NCBI RefSeq assembly: GCF_003149675.1
Contig: NZ_LWMS01000020.1
Span: 124,001-188,000, forward strand
Source of the DNA: Methanosphaera cuniculi
GTDB lineage: Archaea; Methanobacteriota; Methanobacteria; Methanobacteriales; Methanobacteriaceae
DNA length: 64,000 bases
Reading direction: 5' to 3'
The first letter of the stretch is position 1. Each line of letters opens with the position of its first letter. This document shows positions 18,167 through 28,382 of this stretch, in pieces. The notes beneath the pieces are model-generated. The model had not been told where the DNA came from. It did no database searches and saw nothing but the letters and a program-made list of their open reading frames with translations. A program made the position numbers and the translations under genes.

Positions 18167-18949
18167 TTATTCATCTAATTCACGATGGAAATGTCCATAA
18201 CCATCATTATCTTCAATAATTGAAATACATTTTTCAGATGAATCACTTAATATTTTCTCAGCCGTTGGATAATCCTCAGCTGTTACCATTATTCTGTATT
18301 TAGGTGCTCCAACACATTGAACTTCAACATCATCAGATTCAATAGAACAAAGAGCTTCACGAATAATTTCAACACCATTTGGCTTATATGATGTAAGATC
18401 AACATATCCTGTAATTTGAACTTCAGGAGTTGAAATATTCTTCTTAGCAACACTAGTAATAATTTCAGCCCATTCAGGATCAATATCTAAAGCAAGAAGT
18501 ACATCTTCTCCTTCATCTGATGCTAATTCAAATCCTTCATAAAGATCTCCAAATTCATCCATGATAAGATAACCTACCTCATCATATGCTTCATCAAGAG
18601 TTTTATTAATTGATTTTGCAGAAATTTCAAGAAGTTTTTCAGCTTTTTGTTCAATTTTCCATTGTTGCATTCTACGTGTTCTTTGATCTTCACGTATACG
18701 TTTTAATGAAGCATCAACATGTCCTTTTTTAGGATTTACACGTAGTACACGTGCAACAATTTTCTGGTTTTCTCTTACATAATCTCTTATGTTTTTAACC
18801 CATCCTGATGAAACTTCTGAAATATGAATAAATGCTTCTTTACCTTCATATTCTTCAAGCTTTGCAAATGCTCCATAACCTAATACTTTATGTACGGTTC
18901 CAACAATTAGATCACCTTCTTCAGGCCATTCTTTATTCATACGTACCAT
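18167..18949 (-). CDS. eif2a: Translation initiation factor aIF2 subunit alpha
   Basis: 260 residues. The S1 domain is at about 10-85 ([39 protein letters not shown]), then a helical domain (about 90-175) and an alpha-beta domain that binds the gamma subunit ([18 protein letters not shown]). Part of the heterotrimer bringing initiator tRNA-Met to the ribosome. The serine/threonine in the S1 loop region is not discussed here as a phosphorylation site. The ATG follows AGGTGATTAATA. It lies directly downstream of rps27e in the translation operon. Confidence 0.97.
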   Translation of the reverse strand: MVRMNKEWPEEGDLIVGTVHKVLGYGAFAKLEEYEGKEAFIHISEVSSGWVKNIRDYVRENQKIVARVLRVNPKKGHVDASLKRIREDQRTRRMQQWKIEQKAEKLLEISAKSINKTLDEAYDEVGYLIMDEFGDLYEGFELASDEGEDVLLALDIDPEWAEIITSVAKKNISTPEVQITGYVDLTSYKPNGVEIIREALCSIESDDVEVQCVGAPKYRIMVTAEDYPTAEKILSDSSEKCISIIEDNDGYGHFHRELDE

Positions 18950-18994
18950 TATTAATCACCTGTAAGTAGTAATCTATAGTTTAATTATTTGTAT

Positions 18995-19174
18995 TTAGTG
19001 TTCTAGTACTTCTAAGATTTGTGCACAGATTTTTGAACGTCCGCCTTTTGGTTCAACTAATGTTTTACCACATACAACACATTTTACTGTTGATGCTGCG
19101 TGATCAAAAATTATTTGTGTATTTTCACAATCACCGCATTTAACTTTTAAAAAATTACTTTCTTGTTTAGCCAT
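18995..19174 (-). CDS. rps27e: Ribosomal protein S27e
   Basis: 59 residues from the ATG at 19174 ([16 protein letters not shown]). The GGGAGG Shine-Dalgarno sequence decides this start; a longer in-frame ORF would read through it. Zinc ribbon CGDC and CVVC, then the conserved GGRSKI near the end. It lies between rpl44e and aIF2-alpha, the standard archaeal order. Confidence 0.97.
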   Translation of the reverse strand: MAKQESNFLKVKCGDCENTQIIFDHAASTVKCVVCGKTLVEPKGGRSKICAQILEVLEH

Positions 19175-19315
19175 TCTAAAGATTCCTCCCTTATTTAAAT
19201 TCAATCTGATTTTATATATTAATGTTTTAAAAAAAATAGTAGTTAAAAAAAAGAATATTTCAAAAAGAGTATTTCATCTTAAAGTAAATTATATATTCTT
19301 TTAATTTAAGTATCC

Positions 19316-19600
19316 CTATTGTGATACAAATTCTACTTTTCCTGCACGAATGTTGGTATCTCTTTTAATGTGAGCTTTTCCACATTCTTTACATTTGTAT
19401 CTTAAATCTAATTTTTTAATAGGTTTACTTCCTGATGGTAAAGGTCTTGGATAACCTCTGTACCCTGCGGTTACACGTCTGAATTGACGTTGTCCCCATT
19501 TAAGTTCGCTTGCTTTTCTTTTCTTTGATGTGTGTACTTCGTGTACTGTGTGTTTTTTACATTTTGGACAGTAAGTCCTTCTTTCTCGTGGTATTCTCAT
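19316..19600 (-). CDS. rpl44e: Ribosomal protein L44e
   Basis: 94 residues, basic, with zinc ligands CPKC (near residue 11) and CKEC (near residue 74) and the conserved [18 protein letters not shown]. First gene of the rpl44e, rps27e, aIF2-alpha, (MetX-like), nop10, PAC2 series. Confidence 0.98.
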   Translation of the reverse strand: MRIPRERRTYCPKCKKHTVHEVHTSKKRKASELKWGQRQFRRVTAGYRGYPRPLPSGSKPIKKLDLRYKCKECGKAHIKRDTNIRAGKVEFVSQ

Positions 19601-20166
19601 CCTAAATTCACCTCATATTTTATAGTATAATAGGAAATTAAAATTTTAATTCATTATTGTTTTATTTTGTTAGATAATAAAAGTATTAAGTTAATACTTT
19701 CCCTAAAGATAAAATATATTTCATTAAATCTCGATTTTACAGTTTAAATTGAGTTTTTCTTTTTTTATATTTTTGAAATATATTCTTATGTGTTATTTTT
19801 TTTATATTTTTTTTTAGATTTTATCACAAATATAAAATCTCTAATTTTTTATGGTTTTTTGAATTAAAAAAAAATATTTCTAAAAAAAACTTTTTCCATT
19901 TTTTTATTAATAAAAAAATTATTTACTTTTTTTATACATAGAATTCTTATTTTTGTTAAAATATAGTGTCGTAAGTAAGATTATTTCTTATGTATAAATG
20001 TTTTTTATTTAAATCCTAACTGTTCTCATATATAAAAAGAACAATCAATAATTTATCTATATATTATTATATTATGAACTATATTTATATTTTATGTTTA
20101 TACAAACTAAAATATTAAAAAAAGTAAGGTAATGTTAAAATGGTGGTGAATCATATTAAAGTATTT
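19601..20166. other. Non-coding spacer between GINS and rpl44e
   Basis: About 565 bp of A/T-rich sequence. It must contain the rpl44e promoter and the GINS transcript end. I looked for sRNA-like hairpins and small ORFs and found none that convince. Confidence 0.4.
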
Positions 20167-21333
20167 TTATAATACTCGTATTATATCATGTGAAAGTAGA
20201 ATTTGCACAATATTACCAGGAAGTAATGCTACATCATCCACATTAAATGGACCATATGTACGATCATCCACATCTAATATATCACTATTAACCTCACAAT
20301 TAAATGATACAAGCTTTTCATCATTAAATAATTCTTCATCAAGTTTTGTATCATCTTCTATTTTTATATTTGATGTTTCATCTGGTGTTGGTATTGGCTT
20401 ATCAATAATATCAGATGTAGTGGTTGTTGTTGGTTCATCTACTTTTACATCAGATTCTATATTTTCATGTTTTTGTATACTATTTTGTGAAGTTAGTGTT
20501 TTAGGCTTTTTTTCATCTTCACTTACCTGTAGTGATACTGTATCATCCTCTGGTATTTCAGGTGGTGTAAATGGTGTTGTTATATCAGTTTTAGGTTCTT
20601 TTTTTATTCGTACAGGATTGTTATTTTCATCACGTGGCATACTATCTGGCATTTCTCCAAACATCATTGCAACTTGACTTTCATCAAGAGCAGGGGATGA
20701 AAATACATCATCAGGTATGTCAATATCATCAATTCTATTTTGTTGAGGTTTTACATCTTTTGATGGTTTTTGTGTTTTAACTGGATTTTGTGGTTTTATA
20801 TCTACCCATTCATCTTCTGTGTTTTCTTCTACTACTTTTTGTTCTTGTTGTGTGACTTCAACTTCTGGTGTTGCTTGTACTACTTCAGGTTGTGTTTGTA
20901 CTTGCTTTTGTTGCATTCTTTTATTGTTTTGTTTGTTTTGTATTATATTTTCTCTGTGTTTTAATAATGTGTTTACAATATCAATGTAGAGTTGTTCTTC
21001 ATCATAGGTCATATTGTATGGAAGTTCATCAAATAAAGTAGAATCATCTTTATGTCCTTTGAAGAGGTCATGTGATTTTTGTAGGTTTGCTAGTGCTGTT
21101 GTTAGTATTTTTACTTCTCGTCTTTCACATATTTCTATTATGATTCGTCTTGCATCACGTAGTTGATATGCTTCAAGTGAGAGTGGATTTTTATCTACTA
21201 TTTTTAGTAATTGTTGAAGATAGTTTGAAGCATCATCATAGAATGTATCATCTATTTCTGATAATGGTCCATCTATTCTTTCTTTTTTCTGAATATCTCG
21301 TAGTTTTTGAAAAAATGTATCCAAGGCTAACAC
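20167..21333 (-). CDS. GINS complex subunit Gins51 (Sld5/Psf1-like) with long acidic linker
   Basis: 388 residues. The N-terminal helical A-domain covers about 1-135 (DNYLQQLLKIV-type helices, RDARRIIIEICERREVKI). The C-terminal B-domain of about 55 residues ends YGPFNVDDVALLPGNIVQIL, typical of archaeal Gins51. Between them lie roughly 190 residues of low-complexity sequence rich in Q, T, D, E and P. GINS ties Mcm to Cdc45/RecJ in the replicative helicase. It is directly downstream of PCNA, a common archaeal pairing. Start GTG at 21333 or TTG at 21324; GGAGATA precedes both. The family call rests on both ends and on context. Confidence 0.75.
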   Translation of the reverse strand: MLALDTFFQKLRDIQKKERIDGPLSEIDDTFYDDASNYLQQLLKIVDKNPLSLEAYQLRDARRIIIEICERREVKILTTALANLQKSHDLFKGHKDDSTLFDELPYNMTYDEEQLYIDIVNTLLKHRENIIQNKQNNKRMQQKQVQTQPEVVQATPEVEVTQQEQKVVEENTEDEWVDIKPQNPVKTQKPSKDVKPQQNRIDDIDIPDDVFSSPALDESQVAMMFGEMPDSMPRDENNNPVRIKKEPKTDITTPFTPPEIPEDDTVSLQVSEDEKKPKTLTSQNSIQKHENIESDVKVDEPTTTTTSDIIDKPIPTPDETSNIKIEDDTKLDEELFNDEKLVSFNCEVNSDILDVDDRTYGPFNVDDVALLPGNIVQILLSHDIIRVL

Positions 21334-21579
21334 TATCTCCTTTTAAATTATATTTTTTATTTTAATATTTTTTTCTATTCGACTAACTATAATAATTTTC
21401 TTTCATAATCCAATGCAATCTTAATAAATGCGTAGGATAAGATTTTTATTTATATTTGGCTAAAAAAAAGTTTTTTTTTGATTATTAAATTAAAGGTTTT
21501 ACTATTTTGTTAAAAAAGTTCCCCTTTTTTTTTGAAAAAAAAATAAATTAAGATGAGAAGATTTATACTTTTTTTAGTA

Positions 21580-22311
21580 TTATTCTTCTTCTATTCTAGG
21601 AGCTAATAAGAATGATAGTTCTCCTTCCTCATTTAATAATTCTAAGGTTAATGTTAGTGGCATGTCATCTCCAAGTGAAATGTATGTTGTATCTGCAAAT
21701 TTCTCTGCTTTAAGCATTTCTTTTATGTTTTCTATTGCAAATATTGCTCTTGCATCTTCTGTAACTTTTTCACCATGTAAATATTCAACTTCAGCATCTG
21801 AGAATTCTCCTACTGCTTTAAGTTTTAAGAAGTCTTGATCTATGTTAAATTCTACACGATCTGCTACAATTTCAATATCCTGGATTGATTCTTTAAGTGT
21901 TTTTATTGGTATTGTTATTTTTACAGGATATTCAATTGATGGTGATTCTGGTGTTTCATATTCAAGGTCGATAAGTTTTACTTTAAATGTTTTCTTAATT
22001 GCTCCTTCAAATGTTACAATTAGACTTCCACCATCTACTGTTAGTTCCATTACATCATCTGATTTTGATCTTTTTAGAACTTTCATTAATTCTTCAGTAT
22101 CTACATTTAGTTTTATTGGTTCATCACATTGGAATACATCAAATAGTCTTTCTTTAAGTTCAAGGTGAACATATGTAATATGACTTCTATCTATTGCATT
22201 TAATCGTAGACCATCTGAATCTACTTCTATTTGTACCTCATCTACAATTGAGGAAATTGCTTCAAAACTTGTTTTAAAAATACTTGGGTCACTTAATATA
22301 AGTTTAAACAC
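21580..22311 (-). CDS. pcn: PCNA sliding clamp
   Basis: 243 residues, standard clamp length. Features include the N-terminal domain with [25 protein letters not shown], the interdomain connector around residues 115-130 ([16 protein letters not shown]), and a C-terminal APRIEEE that forms part of the PIP-box pocket. It is a homotrimeric processivity factor for DNA polymerase and many repair enzymes. The start is GTG at 22311, nine bases after AGGAGAG. Confidence 0.98.
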   Translation of the reverse strand: MFKLILSDPSIFKTSFEAISSIVDEVQIEVDSDGLRLNAIDRSHITYVHLELKERLFDVFQCDEPIKLNVDTEELMKVLKRSKSDDVMELTVDGGSLIVTFEGAIKKTFKVKLIDLEYETPESPSIEYPVKITIPIKTLKESIQDIEIVADRVEFNIDQDFLKLKAVGEFSDAEVEYLHGEKVTEDARAIFAIENIKEMLKAEKFADTTYISLGDDMPLTLTLELLNEEGELSFLLAPRIEEE

Positions 22312-22446
22312 TATTATAAACTCTCCTTAAAATTATATAATTATAGTATGTATTTATGTTTATAAATTGTTATAAAATTAACCCTTAATAAATAAGTAAA
22401 AAAAAAAAATAAGCAAGAAAATTATGATAGAATAATTAAATTATTT

Positions 22447-22833
22447 CTATACATAAATATTTCTCTGACCACATCTTGGACAATGACTTAGTCTGGAATT
22501 ATATACAGCTCCACACCCTGGATATTTACATGTTTTCATGTATCCAACGTTTTTATCAACACCAGCTTCTTCATAAGTTACTTTACCAGAACTGGATGAA
22601 ACCTTGTTAGAAGATTTTGATGATGACTTTGAAGTTGACTGTGTTTATTGTGTATCATCTGTTGTGTTATTTTCAAGTTTTACTTCTTCAAGTTGATCTT
22701 TCATTTCATTAAGACTTTTGTTTAATTCTTCATTTTTCTTTTGCATCTCATGATAATACATATATCCTGCAGCTGAAACTCCAATAATTGCAATAATAAC
22801 AATAACTATGATAATTTTCATTTCTTTACGCAA
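22447..22833 (-). pseudogene. Membrane-anchored zinc-ribbon protein interrupted by an in-frame TAA
   Basis: The first ORF (22645-22833, 62 codons) has a transmembrane helix (IIIVIVIIAIIGVSAAGYMY) and a coiled coil, ending NNTTDDTQ then TAA. With no frame change, translation past that TAA continues TQSTSKSSSKSSNK (a linker), then a zinc ribbon CKYPGCGAVYNSR and HCPRCGQRN, ending at TAG (22447). The two parts read as one 127-residue protein of the form membrane helix, coil, Ser/Lys linker, zinc ribbon. Either a nonsense mutation cut the gene, or the TAA is read through, or one base is miscalled. The first ORF alone has a normal start and could still be expressed. Confidence 0.65.
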
Positions 22834-23176
22834 TTTATTTAACCTCCTATTAGTTGTTATTTATAAAAAAAAGTAATTTTTCCGTTTTAAATTCTTAAAA
22901 AATTCTTCAATTTTATATAATAAGTTGTAGTTTGAAGATCCTTTTTTTCGTGTTTATTTTATATCTAAATAATATATATATTTGCTATATATAAAAAAAT
23001 TTTATATAAAAACTAAGAAAATAATCAAATTTCATGTTTTAAAATAAAAAAAAGTTTAAAAAGAGTTTTTTTTATACCGTTTATTTCATACAATTAGCAT
23101 TATAATTTTTATGCTAAAAAAAAGGTGTTTAAGTATTCTATATCTAAAAAAATCCATTAATTTTATCTTAAATTAT
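22834..23176. other. Non-coding spacer
   Basis: About 340 bp of A/T-rich sequence between two minus-strand genes. It presumably holds the promoter of the zinc-ribbon gene (TATA-like ATATATATTTG region near 22970). Nothing else is seen. Confidence 0.4.
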
Positions 23177-24187
23177 TTATTCATCCTCATCAATACTAGA
23201 TTCATGAATCTCCTCAGATTGGTTAAGTCCTAAATAACGCATTATTTCTGTGTAAAATGATAATAATATTATAAGAATACCCATTGCAATAAATGCTATT
23301 GCCATTGTTTCATGTTCACCATACATTACACTATCTGATATTTTAACACTATCATTAAATGCTTGATATGTACCATAAACCATGAGAACTAATCCTATTA
23401 CAATTGATGTAATCTTAGAAATATTATGTTTTGAACTTTTAAATACTCCACGTAGCTTATTAATTTTCTCAGAATCAAACTGATTAAGCAGTGGCACACC
23501 ATTTTCATCAACTTTAACCTCATCAATCATATGAGTTTTAGATTTCTTATTATCGCTACTATCTTTTAATTTACTAGTAGTTATCTTAGATTCTTGAGGT
23601 TTTATATTTTCAGTAGATTCTACAAGTGGTGTTTCATCTAATATTTCATCTATTGAATCTGATGTTATATCATCAATAGAAGTTTCATTTAATGTTTCAT
23701 CTATTGAATCTGATGTTATGTCATCAACAGGAGTTTCATTTAATGTTTCATCTGTTGAATCTGATGTCATGTCATCAACAGGAGTTTTATCAGCTGTTTT
23801 TGGTTTTGATTCTAGTTCTTTGATTATTTCTTCAGCTTCTTCTTTTATTTCTGCCTGATTTTTTACTATTTCATCGTCGTTAATTTCTTCCTGATTTATA
23901 ACTACTTCATTAATTGCTTTAAATAGTGGACTATCCTCAACATCTTCTTCTTTAGGTTCTATAACTTCTTCAATTAGATCTTCACTTTCATCATAATCTT
24001 TAGCTTCAGTTTTAATAATAGATCCAGATTCACTATCATATTCTGGAATATTTTCAGAATTATTTTGTTCCATTATTTCAAGAGGATCTTTTTCAGTCTC
24101 TATAAGAGGAACATTATCTTCTATGACTTCTAATTGTCTTAATGGATCTCTTTTTCTTCTATTAGTTGCTTTATTTTTTTCTGTCAT
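23177..24187 (-). CDS. Acidic repeat protein with two C-terminal transmembrane helices, unknown
   Basis: About 336 residues. The first 210 are extremely acidic and Ser/Thr-rich and include a 17-residue repeat (about DDITSDSIDETLNETPV, three copies). A basic patch follows (around KLRGVFKSSKHNISK), then two hydrophobic helices (TSIVIGLVLMVYGTYQAF and MAIAFIAMGILIILLSFY) and a short acidic tail. I take the ATG at 24187; in-frame GTG and ATG codons lie just upstream, overlapping the likely GTGAT Shine-Dalgarno sequence. The design is a membrane protein with a large cytoplasmic acidic domain. No family recognised. Confidence 0.7.
   Translation of the reverse strand: MTEKNKATNRRKRDPLRQLEVIEDNVPLIETEKDPLEIMEQNNSENIPEYDSESGSIIKTEAKDYDESEDLIEEVIEPKEEDVEDSPLFKAINEVVINQEEINDDEIVKNQAEIKEEAEEIIKELESKPKTADKTPVDDMTSDSTDETLNETPVDDITSDSIDETLNETSIDDITSDSIDEILDETPLVESTENIKPQESKITTSKLKDSSDNKKSKTHMIDEVKVDENGVPLLNQFDSEKINKLRGVFKSSKHNISKITSIVIGLVLMVYGTYQAFNDSVKISDSVMYGEHETMAIAFIAMGILIILLSFYTEIMRYLGLNQSEEIHESSIDEDE
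23646..23798 (-). repeat. 51-bp tandem repeat, three units, coding
   Basis: Units begin near 23646, 23697 and 23748 and differ at a few positions. Each encodes 17 residues of the acidic repeat. The unit length keeps the reading frame. Confidence 0.85.
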
Positions 24188-24550
24188 TATCATCACAAAA
24201 ACTTAAGATATTTTATTTATTTTGTATAATTTAGAAAGTCTTTTTGAAAAAAATTTATTCTTTAATCTATTATTGTAAAAAAATTATTTCTTTCCTAAAT
24301 ATTATATTTTTAAAATTGTCTTTTTTTACTTAGCATATTTTTTTTAAAGTATAAAAGGTTCTTTTAAATATAATTCATTTTCACAATTTTTATCATAAAA
24401 AAAATAAGAACTAAAATAATAAAAAATTAAAAAAGCATGTAAAATGAATTACTTAAAAGTTAAATCTTCTATCCTTTTTTTATAAAAGATTAATAATAAA
24501 AGAGAATACATTTTAATTATATTCACTTTTGTCTTTTTTTTTATACGATT
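24188..24550. other. Non-coding spacer
   Basis: About 360 bp of A/T-rich sequence between TFS and the acidic membrane protein gene. Promoter of the latter expected here. No RNA gene or repeat seen. Confidence 0.4.
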
Positions 24551-24868
24551 TTAATCGTATTCTCTCCATGTGTAGTCACAATCTGTACATCTGAAAAATC
24601 TTGTTTCTGATTCATCTGCACTTCTTGTTTGTTGTAACCACCAAAATGCAACTTTATTTCCACATTTTGGACATATTACTTTGATTGTAGGTAAGGTTTT
24701 AACATTACTGTCTGTTACAATTACTGTATCTTCTTTATCAACTTTTTCTGAAACTTCATATTGTTTTTTTGATTCTTCTGTTACACCTTTTTCATAGTTA
24801 CAATCTTCACATATAAATTTACCATTTACAGGAAAAAGAACTTTTCCACATCCTGGACAAAATTCCAT
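24551..24868 (-). CDS. tfs: Transcription elongation factor TFS (RNA polymerase subunit M type)
   Basis: 105 residues from the ATG at 24868 ([18 protein letters not shown]), chosen because GGGAGG lies just upstream. N-terminal ribbon CPGC and CEDC. The C-terminal TFIIS-type ribbon has [21 protein letters not shown] with the acidic D-E hairpin tip that enters the polymerase secondary channel, then CTDCDYTW. It stimulates transcript cleavage by stalled RNA polymerase. Neighbours PCNA, Rpo11 and Csl4 make this an information-processing block. Confidence 0.96.
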   Translation of the reverse strand: MEFCPGCGKVLFPVNGKFICEDCNYEKGVTEESKKQYEVSEKVDKEDTVIVTDSNVKTLPTIKVICPKCGNKVAFWWLQQTRSADESETRFFRCTDCDYTWREYD

Positions 24869-25088
24869 TGTATCGAAACCTCCCTTTATAGTAGTTAAAT
24901 TATTTATTTTAATATAATTTTTCAAATTTATTTTATATTAAATACGTTATTATCTTTCTTTTTTATATAAAATAAATCTTGCTATATTTTCAAGAGCATA
25001 TTAAAATTTATTATTATATTATTATTTTATTTTAAAATTTATATAAAAAAAAGGGGTGGGAGCATATGATAAGTAATAAATATCACTC

Positions 25089-25496
25089 TTATAAATACTT
25101 CATAGCATCAGATAGTATTAAGTTATGATCAAATGCTAAAGAAATACTACTAAGTTTATCAATACTAATAAATTCAGCATCACATGCATCATCATCTGCC
25201 TTTAGAAAACCTTCTTTAATAGAAGCTGTATATGCTATTGTTACAGTATGTCCTCTTGGATCACGATTTGGATCTGAATATACACCAACTAAGTTTTCAA
25301 GTTTAACATGTAGAGATGTTTCCTCAAATGCTTCACGAACTGCTGCATGTTCAACTGTTTCACCATAATCTACAAATCCACCAGGTATTGCCCATGATCC
25401 TTTAAATGGATCATTTTTACGTTTTATAAGTACAATTTCTGAATCTTTTTCTATTATAATATCAACAGTTAATGCAGGATTTCTATACTTTGACAT
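25089..25496 (-). CDS. NUDIX hydrolase
   Basis: 135 residues. The Nudix box is complete: GGFVDYGETVEHAAVREAFE then ETSL, matching GX5EX7REUXEEXGU except for the usual final glycine, which is S here. The following ENLVGVYSDPNRDPRGHTV resembles ADP-ribose pyrophosphatases. It hydrolyses a nucleoside diphosphate linked to some moiety; the substrate is unproven. No Shine-Dalgarno sequence precedes the ATG, so the mRNA may be leaderless. Confidence 0.9.
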   Translation of the reverse strand: MSKYRNPALTVDIIIEKDSEIVLIKRKNDPFKGSWAIPGGFVDYGETVEHAAVREAFEETSLHVKLENLVGVYSDPNRDPRGHTVTIAYTASIKEGFLKADDDACDAEFISIDKLSSISLAFDHNLILSDAMKYL

Positions 25497-25667
25497 AATA
25501 ATAATATATGAATCAATAAAAATTATAAAATTTTTTATTTTTTAATACAAAAAAAGGAATGTAAATTGTTTATTTTATATGATAATTATCTTAAAATAAA
25601 AAAAAAGGTTAAAATAAAAAAAAAGAGTTTTAGGTATGTGTTTTATTAAACCTAAAAAAAAGTGTAT

Positions 25668-25934
25668 CTATTCATCAAATGCTTTTATTAATGCATCTTT
25701 AAAGTCATTTGCTTCTTGTTTTACTTCTTCTGCAGCTTCAACTAATACTTCTTTTGGATTTTCACAGTGAACTTCAAATTCTGGTTCTCCAATAAGAGGG
25801 TGTGTAATATCATATGCTGCTGCTATGAGTTCATCTTTGCTCATTATTCTTTTTCTTAATATATTACATATTGTATGACTTTCGCCTGTAATTTCAAGTA
25901 CTAAACTATCTGGTTGTTCTTCAATAATTTTCAT
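25668..25934 (-). CDS. rpoL: RNA polymerase subunit Rpo11 (RpoL)
   Basis: 88 residues from the ATG at 25934 (MKIIEEQPDSLVLEITGESH), set by GGGGAG upstream. The conserved HTICNILRKRI and the DITHPLIGEPEFEVH of the Rpo11/Rpb11 dimerisation fold are present. It assembles with Rpo3. Its start lies two bases from the csl4 stop, so the two are translationally coupled. Confidence 0.96.
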   Translation of the reverse strand: MKIIEEQPDSLVLEITGESHTICNILRKRIMSKDELIAAAYDITHPLIGEPEFEVHCENPKEVLVEAAEEVKQEANDFKDALIKAFDE

Positions 25935-25935
25935 T

Positions 25936-26508
25936 CTAAATTTTCTCCCCATATTTACTTGATATTTTACGTGAATCAACCTTATTACATTCACATATTA
26001 GTTTATCATCAGCTGCTTTTTTCATAAATTTACGACAACGAGTACACATCGCCTTTATTATTCCCAAATCAAAATCAGCAGTTGATAGCTCAACATATTC
26101 TGAGCCTAGCTTATTTATTACTTTAGCTTCTATTATATCTCCAATCTTAAAAAGTTCATGCATTGATGTAACATAGTCATTTGTTGCATTTGAAATATGA
26201 ATATATCCTTTATATCCTGCAACAATCTCACGATCACTACCAGTAATTTTCTTTACAGTAACAAGTGCTTTATACTGTTTTACATCTGTAATGTATCCTA
26301 TTATATGATCATCTACTTTAATATGTTCTGGTGCATTTTCTGCAATTACTGATATTTCCATGTTAATATCATCAATTTTAAGATATCCAAAGATACTTGA
26401 TTTAATATATCCATCTTCTACATATGTCCAGTCTGATGGGATGTATTCTTCATAGGTACATAGTATTTCACCAGGTAATACAATGTCAGCATGTTTATGA
26501 GTTACCAT
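25936..26508 (-). CDS. csl4: Exosome RNA-binding subunit Csl4
   Basis: 190 residues. N-terminal domain (DIVLPGEILCTYEEYIPSDW), central S1 domain (about 65-150, GYITDVKQYKALVTVKKI and GYKGYIHISNA), and a C-terminal zinc ribbon with CTRC and CEC. It is part of the cap of the archaeal RNA exosome and recruits DnaG. The ATG follows a GGGGGATG run. It forms a pair with rpoL. Confidence 0.94.
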   Translation of the reverse strand: MVTHKHADIVLPGEILCTYEEYIPSDWTYVEDGYIKSSIFGYLKIDDINMEISVIAENAPEHIKVDDHIIGYITDVKQYKALVTVKKITGSDREIVAGYKGYIHISNATNDYVTSMHELFKIGDIIEAKVINKLGSEYVELSTADFDLGIIKAMCTRCRKFMKKAADDKLICECNKVDSRKISSKYGEKI

Positions 26509-26777
26509 AAATATAACATCCCCCTAATTTTATAGATTTTTAGACTTTGCTAATATATTTTCTATCATTTTATTTTATTTTAGATTATTAAAATGAAATA
26601 ATTTTCTATTTTATTTTATTTTTGTAGAAAAAGAAATTTTTTTTGGATAATATTAATTTATTAAAATAAAATCTTGTCTTTTATAATAAATTTTCATTAG
26701 AAAAATTTATACTATTTATTAGTTTTTATTTCTCTTATTATATATTTTTTATCCTTAAAAATTTTCCCCTAAATTAT

Positions 26778-27797
26778 CTATTGTCCATCATGTATGATAA
26801 TTTCATCCATCATATAATCATCCCAGTTGCGTATTCCAAGTACTATTTCAAGTTCTTGTGGTGTGATTACTGGCTTTTTATACATTGCACTATCATCTAT
26901 TGCTATTCTTGGACAAGCTGTCATTACATATGCATCAAGATCAAATGGTAATAATCGATCTGGTGATATGTAGTCCATGTTTAGTATTTGAGCTTTAAAA
27001 CCATGTTCTTCTATTAGTTTTTTAAGATTTAATGCAAGATTATATCTTAGTTGTCCTTTTTTTGATGATATAATTATTCCAAATGTTTTTGCATTTTCAG
27101 CTTTTATTATGCGTGCAAATCTTATTCTTAGAATTTTATCATAGAATTCTTCAATATCTCTTGCTGTTCCTTTAAATGGATCTGCTAGTAGTACTGGTTT
27201 TTTTGTGAATAATTTTACACCTAGTGCATGGAAATCTCCACTACCAACATATATTATCATATCCACATCTAAGTTTTTTATAGATGTGAAATTACATCCT
27301 AGTACTTGACCTGGTTTTGTGGTTATTCCTGGTGTAGTTTTAACAGTATAACCTTCATCTTCTATGAGTTTTATCATTTCATCAAGTTTATGTATATGCT
27401 GAGTTGTTGTTATTACACCAATTGTTTTTATATTATCTTCAGGATTAATTTTTTCTAGTGCATCAAGAATTGGTGGTTTAACTTCTGCATTTGAAGATGC
27501 TTCAATAAACATTATGGGACATTCTGTTTTAAGACCAAGTGATGTATGTGCAAAATGAATTACAAGATCAATATGTCCATTAACCTTAAGATCAGCTAAA
27601 TCACATGCACCAAAACATGCATCAGCATCAATTAGAACATTAACATCATCTGGTGTGTTTTCTTCGATTTGTTGTGCTATTTCTACTGCATCCATTTTTA
27701 GTCCTTCTGGAAATTGGAGCATTATATTTTTAGCATCAAGTTCATCTATTTTTGTGATTATATCACTTATTTTATAGTCATATTCAATTCTTGGCAA
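26778..27797 (-). CDS. dph2: Diphthamide biosynthesis enzyme Dph2
   Basis: 339 residues with the three cluster-binding cysteines of the archaeal radical enzyme: C61 (DACFGAC), C168 (QVLGCNF) and C295 (TACPRIA). It transfers a 3-amino-3-carboxypropyl group from S-adenosylmethionine to a histidine of elongation factor 2, using an unusual [4Fe-4S] cleavage. The start is TTG at 27797, nine bases after GGGAGT. It lies 21 bp downstream of hpt, so the two are probably cotranscribed. Confidence 0.96.
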   Translation of the reverse strand: MPRIEYDYKISDIITKIDELDAKNIMLQFPEGLKMDAVEIAQQIEENTPDDVNVLIDADACFGACDLADLKVNGHIDLVIHFAHTSLGLKTECPIMFIEASSNAEVKPPILDALEKINPEDNIKTIGVITTTQHIHKLDEMIKLIEDEGYTVKTTPGITTKPGQVLGCNFTSIKNLDVDMIIYVGSGDFHALGVKLFTKKPVLLADPFKGTARDIEEFYDKILRIRFARIIKAENAKTFGIIISSKKGQLRYNLALNLKKLIEEHGFKAQILNMDYISPDRLLPFDLDAYVMTACPRIAIDDSAMYKKPVITPQELEIVLGIRNWDDYMMDEIIIHDGQ

Positions 27798-27818
27798 ACC
27801 TTAAAAACTCCCTTTTAT

Positions 27819-28382
27819 TTAATCATCTACTATTGTTACTTTTCCATCTACCATTTTTATTTTAACTAGTGTATCAATATTATGACCTGTGTTATGTTCT
27901 GCATTAATACGTCCATCATCTTTTTCAATAGGAACAATTGTATATACAAGATTAACTCCTATTTGATCTAATGCTTTTATAACACTTGTAATTGTACCAC
28001 CAGTACTTACTACATCATCAATAAGAAGAACATTATCATCTTTATTTAATCCATTTATGTATAATTCATTTTCACTATAACCTGTTTTCTGATGTACCTT
28101 ATGTTCTCCTGGTAGACCATATTCACGTTTTCGTACTATTACAAATGGTATTCCTGTTTTCATTGATAGTGCTGTTGCAAGTGGTATTCCCATAGATTCA
28201 ACACCTACAATTTTATCTACCATATTTAGGTTATAATGATTGATAATATAATCCATTACATCATCTAGTAATTCTGGTTCTACAAGTGGTACTCCATCAC
28301 TTATTGGATGTACAAAGTAGAAGTATTCTCCTTTTTTAACAACAGGACATTCAACTAATGATTTTTTAAGTTCATCTAACAT
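27819..28382 (-). CDS. hpt: Hypoxanthine phosphoribosyltransferase
   Basis: 187 residues. The PRPP-binding loop is [34 protein letters not shown] and the [20 protein letters not shown] segment match archaeal HGPRTases. It converts hypoxanthine and/or guanine with PRPP to the nucleotide (purine salvage). ATG preceded by a modest TGGAGAA. First gene of an operon with dph2, divergent from srp54. Confidence 0.93.
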   Translation of the reverse strand: MLDELKKSLVECPVVKKGEYFYFVHPISDGVPLVEPELLDDVMDYIINHYNLNMVDKIVGVESMGIPLATALSMKTGIPFVIVRKREYGLPGEHKVHQKTGYSENELYINGLNKDDNVLLIDDVVSTGGTITSVIKALDQIGVNLVYTIVPIEKDDGRINAEHNTGHNIDTLVKIKMVDGKVTIVDD

